Part shown: positions 37,501-45,475 of the stretch, one piece after another | Layout: every line of letters starts with the position of its first letter | How positions within the stretch are numbered: the stretch's first letter is position 1 | From: Oasisia sp. SBJ-2009 | Lineage: Eukaryota; Annelida; Polychaeta; Sabellida; Siboglinidae | DNA: 64,000 nt | Assembly (NCBI GenBank): GCA_964017155.1 | Contig: OZ024855.1 | Location: 54,045,262-54,109,261 of the forward strand | Reading direction: 5' to 3' | Position numbers and translations under genes: made by a program | The notes under the pieces: model-generated | Seen by the model: the letters and a program-made list of their open reading frames with translations, nothing else | What the model was told of the DNA's origin: nothing | Databases searched by the model: none

Positions 37501-40500
37501 ACACACTTAGATAGGGATTCCTGCTTCAATGTATGGACATTCATATCTACCACAATGACATATTTGGACTGGTATAAATTTGATCATGTACAAAGGTCTG
37601 CGATTAAATGTCTACTTCCGTTCATCCAGTCAATGTTACCATAATTTTATTAAAATAGAATTGACGAACAATTACTCAGTGCATTTTTTAAATAAGTTTT
37701 CCTAACAAATATTTAGACATTTTTTAGACTTCATATCCACATGCTGAACTTGTAAATAAATGTAAGTTCTTATATCTATAGTGCATTATTCCAATCTTAT
37801 GTAGTGTACTATTCTAATCTGCAGGATAGCTCAAAGCGCAGTAAGGCAATGAGTAAGCGTTTTACATATGCATAGCTAATTACATAACCACACACAGCTT
37901 TAGGCTTTAATGATTAGCATTCACAGCTGACCTACTCCACCTAAATGTACTAAATGACTCAGGTCTTAGGCGCCTCACAGAGAACATGCCAGGGCGGGCA
38001 ATAAACACCAAAGCACACATTTAACACAAAGATATAATGAGACGGCTATTGACCCCTGTACAAAGGATATACAGTTAACTGGTCATTATTCATGGGTCAG
38101 TCCCCACAGCCACGTTGACATGTCTCCCCAGGTGTGTCTAGGCTACATGGCATGATCAATACTGGAGAGATGCAGGTCTCAACGAACGCAACTCGCTGTA
38201 TAACTCACTTAGGCCAATTATCCATGTGTTAAAACCACATTAATCTGAAACACACACGCCTGTACAAAATTATCCTGGGTGACTCTATATCACAATGTCC
38301 TTTTTTGCATTTGTGTGCATGCATGCATGTAAAATAAGAAGCTAATGTTTCAATTTGCAAGAGTGATGTTTTAAGAAATATTTATATAAATATCTGTATT
38401 CAATATTTATAAATTCACTAGGATTCATTATTTTTTCTATATGTACCTAAAACTACCTACCGGGTATAGTTCAAAATGATGTACATAAATAATGATTCTG
38501 CATTTCGTCAGTCTCTGTTGTTGGTTTTTATAGCACATTTGTTATTTAAATGATAATTATATGATCTTCATTGAAGTAACTGTAGTTTATTGATTTATTT
38601 TGCTGTTTGTTTCTGTTCCTCGCACTACATTACAACTGTATGGGTGGTCTCACGGTAGAACTGAAGCTGTGCCCTTTGAAACCAACGTTTTTATTAAATG
38701 TCTACAATGTTTCAGATTTGTTTACTCACACACACACACGCACACGCACACACACACACAAATCTGGAAAAAGGTGTGACAGCCTGTGAACATCTAACAC
38801 CAAAGTAATACCTTTCTTCACAAAGACAACGAGCACATTGTTGTGTGTGCGAATAAGTTTCTTGAAGACCTTGATGTCTTCCACGCTGTGAATGAGATCT
38901 GACTCCTTCGACTTCTTCTGGGCTCCAACCGCTGGCTGCTGGAGCCATGCCTGCAACAATACAGAGACATGAAGGAAACTACTGTATGGTGGTCAGTTTA
39001 TCGGTCACACAGACCAGGGCTTTTTGCAGGATAAAATTATTGCCAATCACACATGTTTTGGTGGACACATGGATGTTAACTGTTAAGTTAGTTTACGAAC
39101 TTTCAGATGTGCCTGATGACCTGAAATGGGCTACAAACACACATATGACACCATTTACACTAACTTTCAAGGCATAACTAACAATATCTATGGTTTTGGA
39201 AGACCTTTTTTGCTCCTTCATCTTTTTACCCGTCCACCCATATTTCTGCCCGTCCATATTCCTTTTACCCGTCCTAATGACGGGTGGACAGGTCTCTACA
39301 TAAAGCTATGACACAGACAGACAGAAAGTAGCAAGCTTAGTACATGATAGACAGCGACTTACCCAAAGACCAGTCTGGTTGTGTGTATAAGACAGGCAGA
39401 TGAGTGGACAAGACAGGTAATTATTACTGGTGAGATTAAGCAACAGTTCCGAGTCTACTGAGTACTGACCTACATTAATGATTAATTGATTAATCACTGC
39501 CACAACTGGGATTGAGACTAATAGAAAAGGTCAGTATTATTTAAATAAATGCATAAAATAATACTTGTTTGTCAGTGTAAAAAACCAAATGGCCCAATGA
39601 CTAGGACTAGGAGGGTCATGTGTGAGTTATTATTCAAAACTGGCCATAATTTCTTCTAAGGGTCTAAGCTATGATCAAGGTGAAACCAGCTTTGACAATG
39701 GTCCCTGATTTGCTTTCTTTCTCCCCTACTATCTCCATTCACGGTCCCAAACTCCTCTATCTTCTGTTCTCATTCTCCATTCCTGGCCCCAATCCACCTA
39801 ACTATCATACTATGTAAATTGCATTGTCCTAATCTCCTATTCGTGTCCATTCTTCAGGCATCTGTTTTATTCAATAACTGTTTTTCTACCATTATTTTTA
39901 AATTTTACTTCTTGTTGTGTCCAGTTTTTGCCGAAGTTCTATTAACTGACAACAAATCTGTATGTACCTGGTGTATTTAATAAATAATTATGATTACATA
40001 CATTCATCTTACTTTCAACAAACAGCCTTTTTCAGAACATTATCACCAAGCCAACGTCATTATGCTGGCACTGAGTGACTGAGGGTGGTCACTGCCAGGG
40101 AGATTGTCATCCTCAGTCAATGGCTATTTTATGTCCCAAACTGAGATTTAACATGGAAATGAACTTGAAAGCCACAAGTGATACAATCAAATGTATACAC
40201 AGTTTTCCAATGTTGAGAGCCAGATTTTTACACCAAATATACAATGTCAGCCTGGTCTGGATACTGCATTCAGGGTGTCGGCATATCAGGTGGACCTGCT
40301 AAGTTGCTAACCACTACAATATCACGCACTGCCATGATGCCATCCATTTGCTCCACCAGTCCAGACACGCAGGCCAGACCCTCACCTGCTTATTCTTGAA
40401 ACTTTGTAGTAAATCCCACATTTTGGACTGCTAAACCAACTGCAGATTGCAGCATGAAGAGCTGTACAGAGTCAACTATGCATCATACACTGACAACTGT

Positions 40501-41922
40501 CTTGGACCGAGATGACACAAAACAGTGAACTTCACTGTCCAGGGAAAAGTGGACGTTGTGGGCATGACGTAAAATTGTCTAAATAGCAAAAAAGCACACA
40601 GTGACCACTTAGGAGTCAGGGCATAGGAGATCTCTGCATTCTATTGTATGTTCTCCAGCATAGCTTTATACAGGGGCCCGTCTACCTGTCATTTGGACGG
40701 GTAAAACATGTTGGTGATGAGTCATATTATTGGTGGACTGGTAAAAATGAAGGAGAAAAATGTCTTCCAAAATCATAGATATTGTCAGATATGGCTTGAA
40801 AATGGGTGTCACACTTGCATAATTTTTTTGTAGATTATTTCAGGTCATAAAGCACATCGTAACTGGCTTGTATCAGTTGTATGTATGAGTTAACACCCAT
40901 GTGTCCACCAAAAAACATGTGTGACTGGCAGAAATTTGATCCTTCAGAAGGACCTATTGTCAACTGGTATTAATGATTATACTGCAGAGATGCGATGCTA
41001 TTTAGTCATATTCTGATTACTGTTTGCTCTACCATGCAAACTATAGTGACAACAATACACATACCATCTACCAGCATAGTCCAGGAAAGCAACCTACAAC
41101 CAACTCTAGCATGTCATAGTCAGAAAGAGAAAAGAAAACAGCTGACAAATCTTCATGAATTTCATAATCCAGCAATGTTCGCTGCGATCTTGTTTTGGGC
41201 ACAACAAAAATTTAGGTGGGATTTTTTTCAAGTTTCATAAATAGAAATGTTGTGCTTGATCGAATATCTAGGCCCACATAAATCTAATCATAAGACAGAT
41301 TGTTTACAAAGAAATATGATACGTCCAAGTTACATTGATCACAGCCCAGGATTTATGTGTAAGCTGTGTGCCGTAAACTGGCTAAAGCTAACATGAATGA
41401 TCCCTAACGCCAACTGACACTGGATAGCCGATAGGGCGTGTCACAGTCACATCTTTAAGTTAAAAAAGCATGCCTCAGGCTCAAGCCGAAGTATGCCTCG
41501 ATTGTATAGAATCTGGATACGGTCTACAATTAAATGCTCCTTAATTGTTTAATCCACAAATTATCAGGTGAGCGGTGGTAACAGTGGTTCAACAGTCTGC
41601 GAACTTGTGTAACTCTGTCACAGCGCATTCCAACACAGTTGCACAACCATTACACAATCACACTACTCACACAGCGAACTGAATGAATGAATGACACTGA
41701 CAGGCAACATGCAGCAAGAGCCGGGGCCAGGGGCAAGCCGGCATCCATGCACTTGGGTCAGCGCCCTAAACCAGACGTCTTTGCAAAACCACATTGTAAC
41801 CTAATCATCATCAAAGTACTGTAACACAATAAATAGCAAAATAGCATGTTGGTACTGCATAAAAACCAATAAAAACTTACCAAGCAACAGACCAGCACGA
41901 TCAACAACACATGCGCCTCCAT
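17295..41922 (-). CDS. PDIA5: PDIA5-type protein disulfide isomerase with five CXXC domains (complete, 25 coding exons)
   Basis: ER-lumen oxidoreductase that forms and rearranges disulfides in secretory proteins (family knowledge). Exons: 41922-41881, 38950-38812, 37269-37182, 36505-36440, 35640-35595, 34799-34707, 34045-33985, 33501-33434, 31215-31124, 30613-30545, 30103-29967, 29213-29146, 28362-28281, 27801-27789, 27457-27392, 25788-25649, 25340-25270, 24886-24758, 23909-23720, 23218-23151, 22498-22417, 21997-21985, 21189-21121, 18479-18226, 17560-17295. The total is 2412 nt, 803 aa. Order: signal peptide (1-14 and on), non-catalytic b-like domain with [13 protein letters not shown] and [19 protein letters not shown], then thioredoxin domains with CGFC (180-183), CGHC (302-305), CGHC (425-428), CGHC (555-558), CGHC (681-684). 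It ends in KKEEL, the same KEEL retention signal as human PDIA5 (519 aa, three catalytic domains). The extra two domains are the oddity. Confidence 0.92.
17620..17935. repeat. Degenerate tandem repeat in PDIA5-like intron 24
   Basis: Imperfect units of roughly 25-30 bp built on GTTTGTGCTAACTTGTGTGG. It fills about half of intron 24, next to the acceptor of the last exon, but I see no copy of the splice site in the units. Further on, CCAACATCACATGACTACAG occurs twice (18031 and 18078). Confidence 0.75.
18618..18839. mobile_element. Foldback (palindromic) element in PDIA5-like intron 23
   Basis: Two arms of about 95 bp are nearly perfect inverse complements: ACAACTAGCAATGTTCTACT, GTTTTGAC, CAACGGCGGCC, GTTCAGTGGTCACTGCTCGC and ATCTAG on the left recur inverted on the right. 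A loop of about 28 bp separates them. Nonautonomous foldback DNA transposon by structure; family unknown. Confidence 0.85.
20574..20815. repeat. AT-rich microsatellite cluster
   Basis: Long (AT)n and TATATA runs with ATTCATCA interruptions in PDIA5-like intron 23. Reading frames made only of Ile/Tyr here are artefacts. Confidence 0.9.
21121..23909 (-). other. PDIA5: PDIA5-like thioredoxin domain 4 (CGHC), exons 19-23
   Basis: Linker [40 protein letters not shown], split Trp, [41 protein letters not shown], the second 13-nt microexon (LKYFK) and [20 protein letters not shown]. Closest to domain 2 in both wording and exon plan, so probably its duplicate. Confidence 0.87.
21985..21997 (-). CDS. 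PDIA5: 13-nt microexon (exon 22) of PDIA5-like gene
   Basis: TAAAATACTTCAA lies between TTTTCAG and GTAAGTC. It completes SFPT-LKYF-KNG between exons 21 and 23. Same size, phase and protein position as exon 14. Confidence 0.85.
24758..25788 (-). other. PDIA5: PDIA5-like thioredoxin domain 3 (CGHC), exons 16-18
   Basis: [20 protein letters not shown] linker, [16 protein letters not shown], split Trp, [18 protein letters not shown], then a single 129-nt exon with [52 protein letters not shown] is shared with the last human PDIA5 domain. No microexon here. The exon 16 acceptor is repeated many times in the minisatellite at 25771-26840. Confidence 0.88.
25771..26840. repeat. 40-bp minisatellite copying PDIA5-like exon 16 acceptor and exon start
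   Basis: About 27 units of 40 bp (one of 36). On the gene strand each unit is TTGACTGTGGGTGTGTTTGTAG followed by CCCGAAGGAGCCCCCTCC or the GAACCCTCTCC variant, which is the real acceptor plus the first 18 nt of exon 16 (25788-25771). The genuine exon is the first unit at the low-coordinate end. A 337-aa plus-strand frame across it is an artefact. Confidence 0.96.
27789..27801 (-). CDS. PDIA5: 13-nt microexon (exon 14) of PDIA5-like gene
   Basis: TGAAATATTTCAA lies between CTGCAG and GTAAGTT. It completes GYPT-VKYF-KDG between exons 13 (ends ACAG) and 15 (starts GGATGG). Skipping it would shift the frame. Confidence 0.85.
29738..29880. mobile_element. Short inverted-repeat element, family B
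   Basis: TACCACCTGTAGATCTTTAT and CACTGGTGTCATGTGACAC on the left pair with inverted copies at 29835-29880. Three ATGTGAC motifs lie in the middle. The same inner motif CACTGGTGTCATGTGA occurs in the element at 31367-32516, so they are probably related MITEs. Confidence 0.7.
31367..32520. mobile_element. Inverted-repeat element, family B, interrupted by a retrotransposon
   Basis: Left arm 31367-31424 (TTTCAACCTGTCAACTTATA, TTGGTCACGTACTGGTGTCA) is inversely repeated at about 32455-32516 (GTGACCAAGGCTCATAGCTG, GGGTTGAAACATAG). Between the arms lie a non-LTR fragment and a short stretch (32350-32455) of unknown origin. Nested insertion is the simplest reading. Confidence 0.65.
31425..32345 (-). 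mobile_element. 5'-truncated non-LTR retrotransposon (RT C-terminal half)
   Basis: An intact 270-aa frame (32332-31520) starts inside the reverse transcriptase at [10 protein letters not shown] (the FADD catalytic box) and runs through [34 protein letters not shown] and [12 protein letters not shown] to the stop, as in CR1/jockey-like elements. The 3' end carries CTTGTTAAAT repeats. The frame is unbroken, so insertion may be fairly recent, but the 5' part (endonuclease and most of RT) is missing, so it is dead. It lies in PDIA5-like intron 8, same strand as the gene. Confidence 0.85.
32925..33385. repeat. Dispersed-repeat-like sequence with GGGGCGCT stem
   Basis: TATATAGCGCCCCATTCAAA and TTCTGGGGCGCTTTACAATG form a small hairpin, followed by very AT-rich sequence and TGTAAACAGATGCGTCTTGA. 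This style is common in invertebrate SINE or non-LTR tails. Family not identified. Confidence 0.4.
33735..33862 (+). repeat. Possible 3'-end fragment of the same non-LTR family
   Basis: ATAGGCTTCCTTGTCCA and GTGGCAACAATCTTGTTAAA resemble the 3' UTR and tail of the element ending at 31425, in opposite orientation. Confidence 0.4.
34503..34583. repeat. Compound (TG)n(TGCG)n microsatellite
   Basis: Same switch from TG to TGCG as at 14940-15013, in PDIA5-like intron 6. Confidence 0.95.
37396..37445. repeat. (GTCTGTCC)n-type microsatellite
   Basis: Irregular GTCT/GTCC tetranucleotide repeats in PDIA5-like intron 2, directly upstream (on the gene strand) of exon 3. Confidence 0.85.
38727..38761. 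repeat. (CA)n microsatellite
   Basis: CACACACACGCACACGCACA tract about 50 bp after the exon 2 donor of the PDIA5-like gene. Confidence 0.9.
39015..39310 (+). mobile_element. hAT-like MITE, copy 1
   Basis: A 296-bp element begins CAGGGCTTTTTGCAGGA and ends TCTACATAAAGCTATG, giving inverted ends of about 15 bp. It is flanked by the identical 8-bp direct repeat ACACAGAC (39007-39014 and 39311-39318). An 8-bp target duplication with CAGGG-type ends is the hAT pattern. No coding capacity. Copies at 40659 and 59264. Confidence 0.85.
40659..40957 (-). mobile_element. hAT-like MITE, copy 2 (reverse)
   Basis: Begins CATAGCTTTATACAGGGGCC and carries inverted versions of the MITE interior (ACGGGTAAAA, GGTGGACTGGTAAAAATGAA, TCTTCCAAAATCATAGATAT, AACACCCATGTGTCCACCAA). 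The far end is degraded. Also in PDIA5-like intron 1. Confidence 0.75.
41881..41922 (-). CDS. PDIA5: PDIA5-like coding exon 1: signal peptide
   Basis: Reads [14 protein letters not shown] and ends at a GTAAGT donor in phase 0. It joins exon 2 ([13 protein letters not shown]...) to give a typical ER signal sequence. No better ATG lies upstream of exon 2. Confidence 0.82.
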
Positions 41923-41929
41923 TACTACG

Positions 41930-41937
41930 CCACGTCA
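41930..41937 (-). promoter_or_regulatory. UPR element (TGACGTGG) upstream of PDIA5-like ATG
   Basis: On the minus strand the sequence TTCACGTGACGTGGCG ends about 8 nt before the ATG at 41922. It contains TGACGTGG, the ATF6/XBP1 UPRE core, overlapping CACGTG. An ETS-like GCGGAAGT lies about 20 nt further upstream. ER chaperone genes are classic UPR targets; whether the site is in the promoter or 5' UTR is not known. Confidence 0.55.
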
Positions 41938-43056
41938 CGTGAAGCCTGCGTATCCAGCAACTTCCGCTAGTGAGTCTTGTAGTCTGCATGATATAAAACC
42001 AAGCCGATGGTAATTAATTTAAAGTATTTAAGACAAAAACACTGGTGTCATGAGGGGTGCATTATTATTACTACCGTACACTGTTCGTTTTCTGTGTTAA
42101 TTGAGTTTGTTTTGTATTCCAGATTCGGATTAGTAGGAATAAATACATTATTTTACAATTTGGTTTATTTTAAATATTAAAAAACTATATTACAGACTTA
42201 CAAACGAATCTCAGAACTACATGGCAATTCTAAGACGTCAAGCAAATATTGAACAAAGTTTGAGTTAATATATAAAACAAACAATACGCATTTAACAGCT
42301 TATATAAATGTCAACCATAGCCTAGCTAGGGCCTAGGTAGCCTCGGTTACCCAGACTCCGTGAGGTGGCAGCACTTTTAAGCCCCCTCAACTCCGCCTGG
42401 GACAGTATATGGGCTTAAGTTTCTACATCCGGGCAGCCTTACCCCAGATTAGGGTAGAGACGCTGATTGGCTCTCAGGCCAACTATGAAATAAAAATTAA
42501 AATAACGATATACTTTTACAAGATAATAATATCATATGAAAAGTATTCACCATTGAACTTATATTGACACAAAAGTAAGTAAAAATTCAAATTTACCGTT
42601 GTTTATAAAATAAGAATTACGGCAGGATTAACCAGTATCCGTGAGGTGGCAGCATTGTCTAGCTCGACACGGATAGCATACAAATTAAATAAGGAAACCT
42701 TTTGATCAAATAATGCTGTATTATAAAAACTATTAAAAATTAAACTTATATTAACATAAAATAAATAGAAATACAAATTTGCAGTTGTTTATAAAACTAT
42801 ATATTACGGCAGTATCCGTGAGGTGGCAGCATTTTATAGATCACGGCTGCTACCCAAACAAAAGCCGTTAATGTAGCCAGACTGTCTTCTCGGCGTAGTT
42901 CCGCAGCCGAACGACAGTCGGTTAAGCGAGACTAGGGCCTAGGCACAGCGCAAGTTCAAGAGCGTAACTCTGGATATCCAGTAGGTGGAAGCACTTGTTG
43001 CCATAAGAAATTGCAGTGCTGCCACCTGCTGAGTCACGGATATACAACTGGCCTTG
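41938..43056. promoter_or_regulatory. Upstream region of PDIA5-like gene with CTCF-like motif repeats
   Basis: No coding sequence. TCCGTGAGGTGGCAGCA occurs at about 42357, 42638 and 42815, a TATCCAGTAGGTGGAAGCAC version at 42976 and an inverted AGCAGGTGGCAGCACTG at 43013-43033. The second and third lie in two copies of a block of about 170 bp (42490-42660, 42700-42835). The core AGGTGGCAGC fits the CTCF consensus. Confidence 0.5.
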
Positions 43057-45475
43057 TTTCAATTCAATTCAATTCAATATCTTTATTTCAGACTGTCAGT
43101 GTCATACAGATGTCCACATAAACATTAAAAAAATACAAGTGACTAGAAAACTATAAAAATATTGCACATGGTAAATAGAAGAAAAAAAACATTGCACAAT
43201 GGTACATTCAGTCAAAACTCAACAAAAGCTATTATGTATATACAACATTTTGATCCAATGTCGTCTTATCCTGGATTGCCATTTTATATCACTGTTGATA
43301 ATTGCAATTACCAACTTATTATAAGAGGCATCAAGTCTCCGCATGAATTTATATACAAGGTTTCTAATTACAGCTTTACTATCTGGTATATGGTATTCTA
43401 CAAACATAGTGGAGGCACTGCAATATTTAGGCTGATTTAGCAATAAGCGAAACACATTATTGTAAGCCACATGAAGTTTATGTATACTTGCTACTGTGTA
43501 ATTCCACCACAACTGAGCAGTATACATGGGAGAGCAGAAAGTTCTAAGCAAAGTCAGCTTCACTTCAGTGGAACACATGTAAAATTTCCGCAATAGCGTA
43601 TTACCCCTAGCATATAGTTGTCGGCATTGCCGTAAAATATCTTTGTCATCACGTAATGTATTAGAAATAAAGTGACCCAAATATTTCACATTATCCACTT
43701 CCTGGATTGTTTCACCATTAATCTTAAATGATGGAACATCAACATTTTTCATAAATTTACTTTTAAATATTAACACAGCACTTTTCTTGGAATTGTACTT
43801 GATATCATGATTTAGCCCATAGAGTCCACATACCTGCATCAGTTCAGACAGTCCTGATACAGATGGAGACAGAATTACCAAGTCATCAGCGTATACATAA
43901 GATGGTTGATAGTTGTACTACCTATTACACACCCTGTGTTACATTTGTTTAAAGCTATGGTTAAATCATCCATATATATATTAAAAAGGTACGGCGAGAG
44001 TATACCACCTTGCCTGACACCATTTGTAACACCAAAATGTTCCGACAATTTACCTGACCATCTTATACACATAGTCTGATTTGAATACCAATATATAAGT
44101 AGTCTAACAATATATCCAGGTACTCCCCTGTCAATCAACTTTTGAAATAAGATAGAGTGTTTCACTCTATCAAAGGCTTTAGAAGCATCTAAAAAACATG
44201 TAAACATAGACCCATTTAGACTCCTATGCCTGTCAATAACTTCCTTTAAGACATAAATACACAAGTCTGTCCCATGTTTTTTCTTAAATCCAAACTGATT
44301 GGACATTGTTGACAGCGTAACTGACATTCTGTCTAACAATATGTTTTCAACAATTTTTGACACAATACTAGCTAATGCAATAGGTCTGTAATTGTCTTTG
44401 CTGTTAATCTTGCCACATTTATCTTTGATAATAGGAACCAGCACAACAGATAACAAAGAACTAGGTAAAAATCCATGTACAAAAAAAACAGTTATACACA
44501 TAGCAAGTAAAGGCACAATGCGCTTATCACAATGTTTAAGGTGTTCAGCATATATACCATCCATACCACAAGTCTTATTTATATCTAGGCATTTAATAGC
44601 ATTTTCAACTTCGCTAACTTCCACAACTATATCATTTGTATATTTGGCATCACATTTGATTTGTTGAATATCTATATCCCTAATACAATTAAAAAGCTGT
44701 TTGAAATGAGACCGCCATAATTCAGTTATTTCATCAATACCAGTAACATCCTCAATACTATTAGGTAAAGGTATATTGCAGTTGTTTACCTGGCGTATTT
44801 CTTTCCAAAAGTCATCTGGCCTACTTTGCGACAGTTTTTTTGCCAATGAATCTTTTCTAAGTTGGCATTCATGATTTTTCAGAAAACGTATAGCATATTT
44901 AAACCGTGCCCTAGATGTCTTCATTAGATCAAATACAGGACCATGTTTTGGTCTACCAGCGTCAATCCACATAATGAAACATTCTCTGGCAGCAGTATGG
45001 AGATCTCTGGCATGGTCATTCCAGCCAGGTCTACACTTGTATGGTTTTGTCCTACCCTGCCGACTCACCAGTTCACCATTTGCATTTTTCATCGATTCAA
45101 TGATATTATCATAAAATAAATTTATCGCAGATATATGTGCATCATCTGTACAGTTTACATTATTACATATAATAGCATCATGTGGAATATTAACATTTTT
45201 CAGGTTACACTTTGTTGCCTCAGCATAACTATTAATACATTCATCACTAACTCTATCCCAGCAGATTTTTTGACACTCGTGGGTTGATAAACCCTCAACC
45301 TGAGGCACTAGCTCCAGGGAAACATCGATACATATCGGAATGTGATCCGACGTACAAACACTATATAACACATCTATACTTTGAATAACATTGTGACCAT
45401 CACTGGTAGACACACAGTGGTCCAACCATGTTTGAGCAAATTGGAAGTTTTTCTGCACTGGCCAACAAGTGAGAA
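43057..45475 (-). mobile_element. Non-LTR retrotransposon fragment (endonuclease end, RT, 3' tail), frameshifted
   Basis: Gene-strand frame 45458-43910 carries the endonuclease C-terminus (SDHIPI), the RT blocks KDNYRPIALASIVSKIVENI, TCFLDASKAFDRVKH, and NGVRQGGILSPYLFNIYMDD. A one-base frameshift at about 43905-43925 follows, after which YADDLVILSPSVSG continues in another frame to a stop at 43219. The 3' end has an AATAAA and a (TTGAA)n tail at 43062-43082. The 5' part of the element is missing. Tail and domain layout suggest the CR1/L2-type group; clade not certain. It is inactive. Confidence 0.88.

Larger units (their letters stand above)
34707..38950 (-). other. PDIA5: PDIA5-like N-terminal non-catalytic (b-like) domain, exons 2-6
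   Basis: Exons at 38950, 37269, 36505, 35640 and 34799 encode a domain without [43 protein letters not shown] and the linker [19 protein letters not shown] correspond in order to human PDIA5 (LKKLLRTRNNVLVLY, DAESRKLCKKMKV, DPKGPPLWEEDPGAKDVVH). This domain is what identifies the gene as PDIA5 rather than PDIA3/4/6. Confidence 0.88.

Noticed and set aside
38727..38761. tRNA or other RNA genes
   Set aside because: I looked for cloverleaf and A/B-box patterns across the window and found none that I can support.
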